A DNA stretch of 64,000 nucleotides. Source: Seriola aureovittata. Lineage: Eukaryota; Chordata; Actinopteri; Carangiformes; Carangidae. Position numbers and translations under genes: made by a program. Positions within the stretch are counted from its first letter, which is position 1; each line of letters starts with the position of its first letter. The stretch lies in assembly GCF_021018895.1 (NCBI RefSeq), contig NC_079368.1, positions 9,050,001 to 9,114,000 on the forward strand, in the 5' to 3' direction. The notes beneath the pieces are model-generated. The model saw only the letters and a list, made by a program, of their open reading frames with translations, had not been told where the DNA came from and searched no databases. This document shows, piece after piece, positions 11,632 through 25,011 of the stretch.

Positions 11632-14493
11632 CTGTGGAAAGACATAAAACAAATACAACTGAATGGCCACGGTTAATATTTGCTTAGTCTGTGAAACAAA
11701 TTTCTGATCATATGTTGAAATCATTTTAGTACATTTAATTTACAGTCAGCTGAGCAAATCTACACACATCTGTTTCAGTCTGATTCCTGTCAAGATGAAT
11801 GGGTATAAATTTAACAGATGTAGTTGCTCATTTACTAACCAGGTTAATAGAAGATGTTAAGCCAACAGTCGCAACAATAGTGTTGTATTTGAGCAACTTG
11901 ACAACCAGTCATTATTTTAAAAACTTGATTTAACTGTGCATAATTGAGGTGGCAGTGTGTATGTAATCAAACCAAAGTAACAAGACATGAGCTTTATAGA
12001 CTGGAGACACTGTATACTAACATAAGCTGTTCAAGTCACATCAATATTCAACAGTTTTTTTATTATAGAAAATGCAAAAATTATTGTACACATTTATACA
12101 CCAAAATGCTGTTAAGAAGAAGTCTTTACTTTTTGTTTTACTTATAAACTTGTTTGAAAGATTAATCATTAAATATGATGTCAGACAATAACATTTAAGT
12201 TATTTTCAACTACTTGAGATTCCTGATGAAAATGTCACCTAAGATCATTTTGGAGTAATTATACTGGATTACTGCAGCATGTATTGGGTTACCATTAAAT
12301 CACGTAACCACCAACCAATTCAGTGCAACAAACCATTTTGGTTTTCTACTCTTTGAATTATTCACATCTTATCAATAAATAATATACAGACAACTGCTCT
12401 CAAACTTAAGAACATCCCAAAGGTTTTTTTTTAGTTCTGTGAAGAAAAACGCTAATTTCAACAATGGATTTTTATATGTCACACACATGGGCTTTCTTGT
12501 TGGCACTCACCCATGAGCTAACCCTGAGTTACCATCTGTTCATCGTGATGAGAGAGGACTGACCAGCCATCTCCCTGTCATGTCTCCACAACACACCTCG
12601 GCATCACGTCTGTTCACACACGACCAAACCTCGACAGACAAACCTGTGCTGTTATTATTCACTGCTTTGCTTGGTTTGATAGAATTTATTGTTCCAAGTC
12701 ATATTGTAGTGTACTTGTGTGTGTATTTTGCTGCTCTTCATAAAAATAAACAAACAGCTATAGTTACGTACAAGCATTTTTTATTCTATTTAAAAAGTGA
12801 CTGTCTCAAAGGATAACTTGAATTTAGAATAATCAGTTTTACACTCGGCCTTTCCTTGCATATATCATGACATTAACTTCTGTATAGTAAATACTACTGT
12901 ATTCATCTTACATTGCGAGTGGTTCAGCTGAACAAGTAATTCAGATATTCTAGGTATCCGTTTTTCATGCTATATTTAACAACTGCATAACATTGTAGGA
13001 AGGAAATTTTGTAGTATAATAGCAATTTCTCCTAGGTGTCTGAAAGCCTGTGAAAACTCTTACAGGTTACATACTATACAATTATCAGCTGTTCTATCAC
13101 TACTGGGACTATGGTCACTGTCTAAATTATGTCTGAATGTCATTATAACACGAATACAATCTGGAACTAATTCATTTGTGCCAACACAGCAGAAAGCAAT
13201 GCATCATTAATATCCTATTCGTGATGAATGTGGAAATCATGTTTAAACTTTATGCCACTAAATAGGAAAAAAGCTATAGGCTACTTAAAGCCATCTTACT
13301 TTCAGCCTTCTTATCCCTCTAGGTTTAAATGAATGAGGTGAGGTATCAGCAAGATAACAAGGGCCTAGACTAGACCTCATTGTATTATACAGTATTAAAA
13401 AAACAGAGCTGATGAGGTGCAGGATGTAAAGGTTGAACATTCAGTGAGTGGTTCACCGCTTTAATACATTCATAGATACGAACAAAAGCTATCAGCTCCC
13501 CACCGAGTTGTATCAAATAATGTTGTTGAAGGAGATATGAATGGATTTTCAAGGGTACTGAAAAATAGCACTGTACAGCTACTATGCAAGGTATACTACA
13601 GTATTTAAATGTCACAAGAGATGAATAAAATATCAGAATTAATTATGTAGGTCTTCAGTAAGGTCACCATTACATTGCTATTGACCACCACAGTGACACT
13701 TTAAGTCCCTGTAGAAATATTAATGCTTCTCCTCCATCTAAGTGTTTGATCGCTCTGGTCTTGGGTCAAAGATTAGTGAAACACTGCAGCTTTGTTGTTT
13801 CAGAATTCGAGGACAGGACAAGATGCTCAGACTAACTAAACGGATGCATCCCTTCCTCTATTCATCTTCATGGTCTGAGGCTGTTCCTCCACAGAGACTA
13901 CACTTTCTAGTATAAACCCACATGCCACATACTGTCTCCATGGCTACAGCACACAGCAAAGAAACCACGAAGCACTCCTCGAGTTGCATACTGTGAGCAA
14001 AATCTCAGTCTGACAAAATGAACTCATAGTCGGTATGAATTGCTGTAATGGCCTATCATGGAGCCAAAGGCTGCATCTTCCTGTGCTATGATACTAACTG
14101 GGCTCATATTCATTTGCAGCTAAAACAACTTCGAAGACTCTTTTCTACGCTTTTGCAAGGGTTTCCAGACAATAACAAATGTGATGCAGATTCGCCTGAA
14201 GACTCCCCACGGGGCCACGCCGAGGCGCATTCAGCCTTGAAGCGTTACCAAACACTTGCTCCAACGCACTTGGGCACCCCTTGTTTTATTTTGGTGCTGC
14301 GGCACGGACGGCCCTCCATCCTTTTGTGGCTGACCTGACGCCTTTGAGCCCGGAGTGACATCATTTGCGGAGAGAGAAACGAAGCAGCGGGTTCAAATCA
14401 GGACAGAGCACCGCCGGGAAGCAGAAAGCTACGGAGAATGAGTTCGGCTAAGTTTGGATATGTACGATTTCGGGAGTGAACGAGGGGCCTTAC
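11632..14493 (-). other. Probable ajm1 5'UTR intron
   Basis: This AT-rich stretch has no credible coding exon on either strand. It is bounded by a minus-strand acceptor at 11632 and a GTAAG donor at 14489-14493. Apart from short A/T runs I see no repeat or conserved element that I can name. Confidence 0.45.
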
Positions 14494-14760
14494 CGTCTCG
14501 TCAGTGAGCTGATCGGATGCGGGGGACATGGTGAAGCAGCAGCCTGCTCTCCCCGAGGTGCAGCCTCAGCCCTACCGCACCTGCTGTGAGCCTCCCGGAG
14601 CCGAGCACTCGTCCTTCATGCTGCCTTACATGTTGTCTGTTTCACCCAGCGATGCTCTCACACTCGCCTCTCTCTTCGTGTGTGCGCGTGTGTGCGTGCG
14701 TGCGTGTGTTTGTGTGTGGTGGATGGAGAGGAGGAGGTGTGTCTGTGAGCCTGCGCTTGT
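14494..14760 (-). promoter_or_regulatory. ajm1: Probable ajm1 first noncoding exon and promoter region
   Basis: Composition changes sharply here to GC-rich sequence with several CpGs, against the AT-rich flanks. On the minus strand a consensus donor (GAGACG|GTAAGG) ends an exon at 14494, which pairs well with the ajm1 acceptor at 11632. No TATA box is obvious. The transcription start is not resolved. The GC-rich block also continues on the other strand, so bidirectional transcription is possible. Confidence 0.5.
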
Positions 14761-14804
14761 GCGCGTGTCTCTGGAGGCGTGGTTGTGCGTGTTTTTATGA
14801 GAAA

Positions 14805-14840
14805 GGGGGGGGGCTGGGGGGTTCGGAGGGGTGGTGGTGG
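14805..14840 (+). other. G-rich potential quadruplex upstream of ajm1
   Basis: Four G runs of 4-9 separated by short loops (GGGGGGGGG, CT, GGGGGG, TTCGGA, GGGG, T, GG). It lies just upstream of the proposed ajm1 first exon. Confidence 0.5.
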
Positions 14841-15239
14841 TGAAGGATACTGGGTTGGGTGGGTGTTAAGTCGGAGCAGCAATGCGGTCTCTCCGTTCAT
14901 CTCTGAATGTGGAATCCTAAAGACAACTGCATGGCATTTCCGGGAGAAGTGCTGGCTGTTTGGTCATCCTGCAGTGTAAAGGTGCTTTGTAATCAGCTTT
15001 CTCCATCAGGAGGCAAAGCAGATCTGACAATTACATTTTTAGAAAGTCTGCACACACATTTAAAAGACTGCATGCAGGCCTCTCCTACACTTGCACTGCT
15101 GGTGTCCCTCCTACACCATTGGATATGCATTAGACTTGGTGATGAGTAAAAGCAGTATTGTGCCAATACACTGTCATTTTTTATTTAATTGTGGAGGAAG
15201 TAGATGGAGGGAATATTTTCATTACTGATGAATGTGCCA

Positions 15240-15480
15240 CTTATGTTTTTTTTTCTCCATTTATGAATATATTGTTTGCTCTATGAAACCATTGTGAAAA
15301 ATGCAGCTTATAATTGCCCACAGCCTAAGGTGACATTATCAAATGTCTTCTCTTTGACCAACAGACATTCAGTTTTTTTTTTGTTTGAAAAACTGCTTAA
15401 AGGTTATTTGATTATAGCAATAGTGGCGATTACATTTCTGTTTATCAACTGATTAATCAGCTAATCGTTGCAGCTTTAGT
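15240..15480. mobile_element. Interspersed repeat family A, copy 2
   Basis: The core CCCACAGCCTAAGGTGA at 15317-15333 matches copy 1 at 15 of 17 positions. It is followed by GACCAACAGACATTCAG and, at the right end, by ATTAATCAGCTAATCGTTGCAGC, a complement of the copy 1 start. Confidence 0.65.
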
Positions 15481-17366
15481 GTGACAGACTGTGTATGGAA
15501 ACTTGTTGCTTTTCTGATAATGAGCTATTTAGACTGATGAAATCTGCTTTGAGAACTTGTACACGTGGATTTCCTTGATACAGCAATCATCCTTGTTTGC
15601 AATTTTGCAAGATTTAAAATCATTTACATGATGCCTTTCCCAGTCTGCTCGGTGCTACACACATCTGGCCTGAAGTCTCACCTCACCACAGCCTTCTGCA
15701 TTGTCTGAATTGATGATGGGGACAGCTGGCTGTGAGCCCCAGCCCAGAGCATGTGACTGCCGCAGGAAAACTGCTTACTGTAGCACCCTCACGGCAGATA
15801 GAAATCACCACAGATGAACTCTGCTGATCAGGCTGAAGATCACAATGATACTTAGCTTTGACAGAGCTCATTTTGTTGCTTTCCAATGCTTGAGCACAGT
15901 AGATGGTGACCTGTTTTTTTTTTTCTTCTTCTTCGTTGCTATTATCTGTGGTTCTTTTCCTGCCTGCATCCTGGTTACAAAACACCACAGCTAACCGAGA
16001 CTCCATCTGTGACATACCACGTGTGTTAGATATGATTCAGAATGACAGTACAGTGGATCTCACATTGTGCGGCATCCAGCATCCGTGAGTGTGGGATCTA
16101 TCTGAGCTTGTGTGAGTCACCCTCTCCAGCACAGTGCATTGGCATCAGTTTGTGTCAGCTGTTGGTTAGCAGGCATAAGTGTCTGTCAGCTGGCTGCTAG
16201 CAGGTGTCTTCGGCACCTCGTACGCTCTGTGGAGAGGAAATCAATGGCTCTCTGTTGATTAAAGGCCCCCCTGACAGGGATCAATCAGGCTTGTACCACC
16301 ACAAAGTAACAGCATTAAGGCTGAACACCACCTCACTCTGCCTCAAAAACAAGCTCTCATGCTGCTCGGACATATCAGCTGTAATGCGCCATAAGGAAGA
16401 ATCTGGCCATTCTGCTTTGTTCCTACACTGTTCTCCACTCATGCTGGCACACCAAACAACCTTCAGTTGTCCAGCTGTCTCCAATTGACTCTGTGTGAGA
16501 TTAAGTTTACAAACTTTCTTTCTGATTTCTGCGTTCCCATTGGAGGGAATTACGTAAGAGATGTGGGGATGCACACTCAAAGCTAAACCCCCGTTACTTA
16601 CAAAGTCCAGCCCAAAAATAGCCAATGTGGCAGGCTAATACAAAGCAAGTCTCACTCTCGCTTATTTTGGACCGTAATGTTGTGTCAGAGGAAACACGGA
16701 AAACACATTAAACACATTTCAGCTGGACTGCGTCAAAAGGAAATCCCTGAGGAAGCTGGGGATGTTTTCTACGGTCCCTGCAGTGGTTAATATTTCATAC
16801 AGCCAGAATTAGACCTCTTAGATAGACATGTGTCTGAACGTGGGTGGTTCCCTGAGATCTTACAGAACCTTTTCGTGGCCTGTATGAAATATGCAGATTC
16901 TCAGATTCACCGGCCTCAAGGAAAGTGAAGTGCAGCAGTGATGAATCTGAGGAACTCAGCAGGAGATGCACCCAGTCTTTCCTTAATTCCAACTGAACCC
17001 TGATTAAGTCCTCAACAAATTAAACCACTCAATCCTCTCCGTCCAACTTTCGTGCCCCAGACATAATTTACAGTTGTGGCGGTTCATATAGGGCGCGCAC
17101 CACTCACTCAGGCCACGTGTTTTCTTGTGAGGATTTAAAAGTAGCCAAGTGAAGTGTTTGGATGCTTTTTTGGCTCAACAGGGAACCAAAGAATCCACGT
17201 TGGCGTAGTTTTGATCCCTGGTGGATCAGACTAGATTATATTCAGCAGATTGTTAGGCTTTTCCCCAAGTAAACCAGGGTTAGTGTCCTCAGGTAGCTGA
17301 TACTGCATGCTGTAAAAGTAAAAGAGATTTCATGATCACTTGAAGTGCTCTGCATATTTCATCTGG

Positions 17367-17411
17367 AAGAATAGAATAGAATAGAATAGAATAGAATAGA
17401 ACAGAATAGAA
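17367..17411. repeat. AATAG pentanucleotide repeat
   Basis: About nine tandem AGAAT units, the eighth with a C substitution, followed by a short A run. Confidence 0.9.
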
Positions 17412-20400
17412 AAATCATTTGATAAAAAAAAAAATCTCATGCTCAATTAGCAAATCATGTTTACTTTGGCTGCACAAAAAAAGAACATTCCAATCCACTC
17501 CAAGTCACACTCATAAACAAATTCATGTGCAAGCCAAACTATTTGGGAGCAGTATCCATGGCAACCCACAGTGAGTAGGAGCAAAAGAGACTGATTCGAT
17601 TTCAAAGGGAATGAAGGAAAGTGCTGATGGGAGTCGTCCATGGAGACCATGAATATCTACGTCACCAGGATAAGACGGAGGGAGGTGAAAATTGCTCGTA
17701 AAGCTACAACAATCTGCAAAATGCACCGCGGGAGGGATTCAGCCGTGCAGCCTCATATCGACTGTACGTTCAGGAGAGACATACAGCACAGATGTCTATC
17801 CTGTCCCAGATTATCTCCAGCAGAGATTGACAATTTAAAGCTAACATAAGGTTCAACATAAGGAGACCCCCTGCCCGCCCCCCCTCTGGCAGCTTCACGG
17901 TGAAAATAAGAAAAGGATGTGAGACCTGCACTCGTGGGCATATTCTCAGATCCTCCTCTCATGTAGTGCATGTAGGTCAAAGTAAGAATAGTGTAGATAT
18001 TATTCACAGCTGCACTGAGCAAACACAAACTCCTCTGTCCTGGTCTCTGGAGTCACAGTAAGACATCCCATGGTGAGGCTTAATTAAATCTTTACTACAT
18101 ACTCCTCTCTCTCATCCTTCATCATCTGCCATTTTGGCTAAAGAATCACTCAGTCATGTGTGCAAGTTTATTAAAGGGGAAACACATTTGGACTTAAAAA
18201 GACGTGCCCCCTCGGTGGTTGCAGTTCCTTTCGGATGGTGTGAATTATTTGTGGCTGTGCGTTGTCACCATCATATTGTTATGTAACAACATAGAGGCAG
18301 AATGCTGTAATATTACATTTTGAGAACGCTGCCCTCGCTCTGAGTTTCATCAGATTTTCAAACAGTGATTGAGGCCAGCAGGAGGTTTTATAAAGCAGGG
18401 CTGTCATCAAGGTCCCGCTATTCAAGACTGGACAGACAACAAATCTTTTGTGCCTCTCTTAGGAAGAATCAATGAGGTCCTTCTAAATATGGATATCATT
18501 CACCCTCCATCCCACAGCAGCACAATGCAAAGCAGTACAGAGTTGCACTAATTGTGCAAGGCTGTAGGCCATGTATAATAGCCGTTAACAGCCACTGTTT
18601 CCCATTCAAAGAGTGGTCTGATTGCTGAATGAAACAACTGAATTGTAGACTAACATTAGCTTTTCTTTTTTCCTTTATAAAAGAATGAGAATAATTGAGA
18701 ACCCTTATATGTATTCTATTTAAGCACTGGCCATGCCAGGACTTTCTCCCATTCAAATCCTGTGTAGTTTGCCCCCCCCCCCCATCAAATTACATGTGAG
18801 AAATCAGTTTTGACACTCGCTTCAATTTGCGATTTAATAGCATCGTAATGTATATAATTACGCATTCTGGTTGGCATTAGCTGCCATCCAGATGCACCTG
18901 TGCTCGCACATTCTCCAGGCTGTTTAAATGGGTCAGCTCTAGAAATATCCTGGCTCAGAGAAGAAGTCGTGAGTGCCCATCCCCTTTTGTCTTCTCCCTG
19001 TCCGTAACAGAGTGATGACTATTGCTGGCAATACCCTTGAATCCTTTATTTGTGACCTGCAAAGTCATGAAAGTTGTATCAGAATGATTACACAGCATCG
19101 TAAGTGTATGACTGTGTGGTGGGAGAAGATCACAGTGTGTGTTGTTTTCTTGTGAATGGATGAGTGATAACCTCTGTCCAATAACAGATAACAGGCCTGT
19201 TGTCTTCTATCTTTTGCTAGCGTAGCCTCAACATGTGAAGTGCTATGTGTAAATGGTAATGATTTACAAATATTACATGGCAAAAGAAAAGTTGAATGTC
19301 ATGTTCAACATGAAATCATATCTTTCCTGATCGGATGAACATCTTAACTGCTAACCAAACCCAGATTTGTTAGGAGAGAACAGTACGGCCCGCCGGGCAG
19401 CCAGATAAGAAATGCAAGCAAGCAGACAGAGCTTTAAAAAAAAAAAAAACACACTGACCTTTCATGAGTCGCTATATAACATCCTGCCTGCAAATTGGAT
19501 TTTGCACTCCAGACACTTTTGTCTGCAATGAAAACTTTCAAGGGAAAAAGAAATTGATTCGTTTGGTGATTAAAATTGAACCTTCTTCCACACTGCATTA
19601 AACCTACCAGCCAAAATATTTAGACAGAACAAGTCACTTTATACTTGGATGGGGGGAATGTAAAATATCTCAATTTTAATGTATTTTTTTCAGCTTGAGA
19701 TGCAGTCATTGATTTGTACAGAACAAGGCAAAGAAACACAGTCATTCTTTTGACTTGGGGTGCATAAGACTATTGGCCTCTCTCTTTCTCTCTCAGCTGC
19801 AGCTGCTGCATTCAGATTTGCAGCCCTAATGATAGTCCAAAAGATACTGGAACATAATACATGTGTTTTCCCTCAAACACCCTGAATTAGGTCATTATTC
19901 TCAGAAGAAAAGATAGGCTAAACTATGATGAGCAATGTTCAGGGAGCCATTTGTTCATATGTCCCAGATCGGTTTTGTTTAATAGGATTATGCACACATT
20001 GGCATTTGTGTTTTCTGTGACTCAGAATTGTGTAATTAAGATTTAAGTCTCAGAAGACAATGAAAATGAGACCTCTGCTTTTCATAACACCGTAGGAGAA
20101 AAAACTCCTATAAAACTCTGCAGCATTACCAACATATCAGCTATTAAAATGTAACAACGACGGAATAGTCATCAGCTTCTTACCTCTCATTTATACAAAG
20201 AAAATTAATCAAAAATAAATCTTAAGCACTGCTAGTTTGCTAGTTTGTTTGACAGGGATGCACTTCCAATTTTTTTTATAATAAATAGCCCTGGTTCTTA
20301 TCAAATGTTGATGCACATATTGTAAACCTCTTGGGTCAAAAGCATTTCCGAGATTGATGTGTAGAGTAATGAAATAGTTCTGATCAAACACACAGAGAAA

Positions 20401-23400
20401 TTGAATGGTGTGCTCATTTCACCAGTGTGAAATGAATTATATAACCCTGGTTAATCTTGTGCAGAACTGGAGGCTACAGTAGTCAGACTGCAGGCCCACA
20501 CCACCTTGTGGTCACATTCATATGCTTGCTATTGCAACTACTGTGCAAAACAAATGTGCAACATGCATTCAGTCAATTCATAACGTGTTCTGTTGTTTTA
20601 AAAAAAAAAAAAAGTTTAAACGGAAATGGAAAGAGTCTGAAAAACGTTTTTTCAGCTCTTTCCCAACTTCACATTTTAGATATTTTATTCAACATTCACA
20701 TTCCTAAATAACAATTACCTAATCATAAAACAGTCAGTGTTACACACAGAGATACAGGCACTACAAGCACAACTTAATACTACAAATCCTACCTGTTTCA
20801 CATGGGTCACTTTGAGGCCAGAGAAATGTTTTTTCATGTGGATGGATTCTATCTTTAGACTTTCAACATGGAGAAAAAAAAAACAGAGGAGAAATATGTT
20901 AAATGTGCAGGTGTGATAAGGTCAGACTTGAAACCAAAACACTGTGTGACTGTTCAATATTGGGTCAACAGTAACAACTAAAACAGTCATTGTTGATAGA
21001 CTTTATTAGACATATGCATGTTTTAAGAACATACTCATTTTCACATAATATAGCTACATTGCATATAACATCAAATATTTTTTTTTTTACATTTAATTCA
21101 ATAATCCACCATGATTTACATTATGCAGTATCTTTTTTGATTAACAAAAACCTAATCTTTTTGATTTTTGCACTTACATTTATGATTTTTAACTCTGGCA
21201 GGCATTGACTGACAATCAGTTCAAATTTGTAAGGATTTCATCTTTTCACAATGATTATACAATGCATTTAGAAAACAATAAAACTAGCTGTAACAAAAAG
21301 AAAATTACATTCACAGTCAAATATTTCCACCATAAATAATGTAAACGTTTGAAAGAAAACATCTGTGAATATCAAAAACATAAATACAATAAACTACTTC
21401 TCTGCATGGCTGTCACAGCTCATCTTGTCAGTCTCAGGAGGTGCCACGGCAAATAGTATGTCTTAATATGGCCAAGATGCCTCTGAGTGACAGAATGACA
21501 TTTTTCAAAGTTAACCATCCATGCTAGTTATAATGGCTCATTTTCATAAATTGCACACTCAGTGTAACAATTACACAAGGCTGCTCTTAATGATTCTCCT
21601 GGCAGTATGCTGTGCCACGACAACTCCGACAATCATGTACTGACACTGAGTCGCAGTAAAATTTCAAAATAAAGCCCTAAACCACTAACGCATAAACTTA
21701 CGAGTCCCACATAGTCTTGCCTCATAGAAGCATGTACAAGGTAATTGAAATCAAAGTGCACAGATTTTCAAAATAAATGCTAAAAACTTTAGAGACACAT
21801 ATCAACAAGCACAAATAGCAGCAGGGGATAAAGGTCACAATCCGCATCACTCAGAGCTCTGTACAACACATCTATTTGGTTTCACCAGTTACAGAACAAC
21901 ATTCACACATTTATGCACCATTGAGCACAAGGGGTCACTGTGGCTACACAAATAGGCTGATAAACACAGGCAGCGTGGACAATCTGCAGTGGAACCAGGA
22001 CTCCTCTATTCTTTTGGCTATTGGGTCTTCTCTAAAAAGCTTGATATTGCCATACTACATCGACATTCGAATGGAAATCATTCCTTCTGGAAGACATTTT
22101 CAGTGCCTGGTGATAAAAATCTTCAGAGTAGGGATGAAAAGAAAGGGTTGTCAGTGCGAAGAAGGGGTGACAGGAAGTGCTAAATCTGCTGCAGAGGTGC
22201 ATCCCATAGTTGACATTCCTACACCTTTACATTATTTTTCTGTATAGAGATGAACTGCAAATATGTAACATTCCTTGGCTGTATATGCTTTGGAGTATGG
22301 CCTCAGACAATGAAGCCGATGAGAACAGAGGGGTATTAATGGAAGCAGAAACTCTGCTGCACCAATTCAGGGTGGGAGTTACTTGAGTGCAACATCGCAA
22401 CGCACTGACTAACTGTTAAACCCTAAAATCAAACTGAAGTAATCCACTAATGTACTGAGCATTCACTAAATTCAATGGTTGGATTGCAGTCATAGGTTTT
22501 TTCTAATTAGGGAATATGAAATGAAACTGTAAATAATCTAATTTTTCATTAAATGTACCTGAACAGTTGCCAACCCTGCCTATGCTGTATCCTACTATAC
22601 CGCACCGGCCACAGACACGACAGCAACCCAGAGTGGGAACAGGGAGTTGTTGCTTTGTCGAGTGGCAGATGACTAAACCTGAAAATATAGACTTCATACA
22701 TCAGTCTGTGTCACTGTATTCAAGTATAATGTTGCAGTATACTCTGTGTGCAAATGCATTCGAAATAATAAAAACATTCTACCTCATTAAGATGCATGCT
22801 TTTCCTTCATTATTGGTAAACAACCACGATAAAAACTGCAATGGAAGACCCTCACCCACACACAAGTGTCACAATCAATTGGACATCCCTGAGACAGCTC
22901 CATTTGATCTGACGTTCTTGTCTGTGTAAGGCATGCTTTGAAGGTGGAGAGCTTTTGGGCTTTTGTTCTTGTGCGAAAAAAAATAAAAAATAAAAAAAAC
23001 ACAGGAAGAAGTGGCAGCAACAACATACGCACAACACCTACTAGGCTACTTTACGAACTAATTCAACTACGTGTGACGACACAGTTACAAGCACCAATGT
23101 CAGGGGAAGGAAAATGCAACCACTGCCTCCTGTTGACATGCAGCTAAGACATCACCATGAGCGGTCAACAGCTCGTACAGATCTAGCATTAGCTAACACT
23201 GGACAGCCTATGTGTGCAGCTGTGCTGAGTTAGGGACTGTACAAAAACTATTAGGGGCGGAGAACGTCAGAAAAGGGGGAGGGTATTGTCATTTTTATTT
23301 TTGCCACAGGGAAGGTAGTCTAACTTTTTTTTGGAAGAGCAGAGGATGGTCTTATGACTCCATATTACTATTTTATTACGTATTTTATATTTGTATGATT

Positions 23401-23570
23401 ATTTATACAAAAAGGAGTTGTATAGTTACATCAAAAAGATGGTTATCATATGTGTCATGGAAGTGCATTTAACCGTATGCAGCAGATTTGGTCGGGTGGG
23501 GGAAAATATTGCAGTGCACAAGCCCTTCAGCACATTGTTGTAGCTTGTTCCATTTTGTGGCTATAAACAG

Positions 23571-23591
23571 TTTATTTATCAGGTCTTTATT
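23571..23591 (-). terminator. syn1: Candidate syn1 polyadenylation signals
   Basis: Two AATAAA hexamers read on the minus strand (plus-strand TTTATT at 23571-23576 and 23586-23591). They lie about 750-770 nt beyond the syn1 stop codon, a plausible 3'UTR length that would include the GT microsatellite at 23.9-24.0 kb. Other AT-rich hexamers exist further out, so the true site is uncertain. Confidence 0.4.
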
Positions 23592-23889
23592 CAAAAATAG
23601 AGTGGCTATTTTTTCACTATTTTATTCTATTTGCTATAAATATATTATTTTGAGTTATTGAATGACACTGGAGAGGGCCTTGCTTTTTTACAACATGAAA
23701 TATAAGATTCAGCACCCCCCCCCACCCTAATAATTTCCGTACAGTCCCTTAATTCATTTGGTTGGTTGGCAAGCCAACCGAAATTTGAACATAAAGCTCA
23801 CATTGACTTTACGGCACCAACAAACAAGTGGGAGCAGTATTGTGTTGTTTTGTTTCTTATTTTCGTGTGTATGCTCATGCATATACAGG

Positions 23890-23893
<4 letters not shown>

Positions 23894-23935
<42 letters not shown>

Positions 23936-23993
23936 TGTGTGTGCGTGCGTGCGTTTGTGTGTATGTGTTTGTGTGTATGTGTTTGTGTGTATG

Positions 23994-24033
<40 letters not shown>
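23894..24033. repeat. Compound (GT)n microsatellite in the probable syn1 3'UTR
   Basis: Two pure GT blocks flank an interrupted core built of TTTGTGTGTATG-like and GCGT units. On the syn1 transcript it would be a CA-rich stretch about 310 nt after the stop codon. Confidence 0.95.
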
Positions 24034-24035
<2 letters not shown>

Positions 24036-24342
24036 CAGGCATGTGTCAGTTTGTGTGACACGATGAATAGGTGACTTACTTAAGCTCAAGGCGAGGCAAG
24101 GAATGTTTCAGACATTAGAGCCTAAATTTACTGTGTATTCTACTATGTGTTCATTTGAAAAGATTTTAACTATTTAGGCAGTGGGTGTCAGGTGTGTACA
24201 TTTTCACATCAGGGTCAATGTACGTGAATTGGAGACGGCATCCTGTTGGTCCTTGTTCGTTGGGGGAAGAAGGAACTGTCCTTCAGTTTGCCTGTCCAGC
24301 TTTCTGTCAGTAGGAGGAGGTGTGGGAGGGTCTTATGCCGTC

Positions 24343-24974
24343 TCAGTCTGAGAAGAGACTGGCAAAAGATTTGCGTAGATTGCGTATGGTTTCTGCCTTC
24401 ACCTCATCCTGGCTAAGGCTGGCTCGTGGCGCTGGGGTTTCTGGAATGTTGAAGGTATTGGTAAGAGACTGGGACTTGCTATAAAGAGAGGAAAATGGCA
24501 ATAGAGGAGAAGGAAAGGCTATTAAAGTCATGCAGCAAACCTATGGAATGAATAGACTGGACACGGCATGACAGAGCGAGAGACAGGAGAGAAAAGGCTC
24601 GGTAAAAGATGATAAAAGCGCATTCCTTGTCTATGGTCATTCAGTATTACCTTTTCATTTCAAGTTGGCTTTGATATGATATGAATAGTGAATGACTTTT
24701 CTGGATGCAAAGTGGTGCATGTTTTGTTTTTTATCACTGATTGATGAAACTTGTTTTATGAGCATAAAATGTAATCTCATTAATATAATCCGATCAGGAT
24801 TATGTGTCATTTATCTATCCATTTAACCAAAACCATCAGCTGGGGAACGTATTGACCGCTAAAATAGAAGCAATCATACAGATGATTTATAAAGTACAAC
24901 AAAAATCTGTACAGTCTTGCATTATCCTTCTGCTTATTTTGGATTATATACACCCCAATAAATGACTTACTGTC

Positions 24975-25011
<37 letters not shown>

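Larger units (their letters stand above)
14761..23570. other. Gene-poor interval between ajm1 and syn1
   Basis: 8.8 kb without a supported gene. It contains a G-rich run (14805-14840), a diverged miniature repeat (about 15240-15480), an AATAG pentanucleotide repeat (17367-17411) and short homopolymer runs. The longest open frame (123 codons, 21876-22247) shows no family resemblance. Confidence 0.55.

Noticed and set aside
14528..14843. Plus-strand open frames (90 and 85 codons) in the GC-rich block
   Set aside because: They overlap each other, run into GT-rich and G-rich low-complexity sequence, and have no recognisable domain. The block is better explained as promoter.
21876..22247. A 123-codon plus-strand open frame
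   Set aside because: It has no recognised motif, no promoter context and ordinary composition, and its length is within chance for this much sequence.
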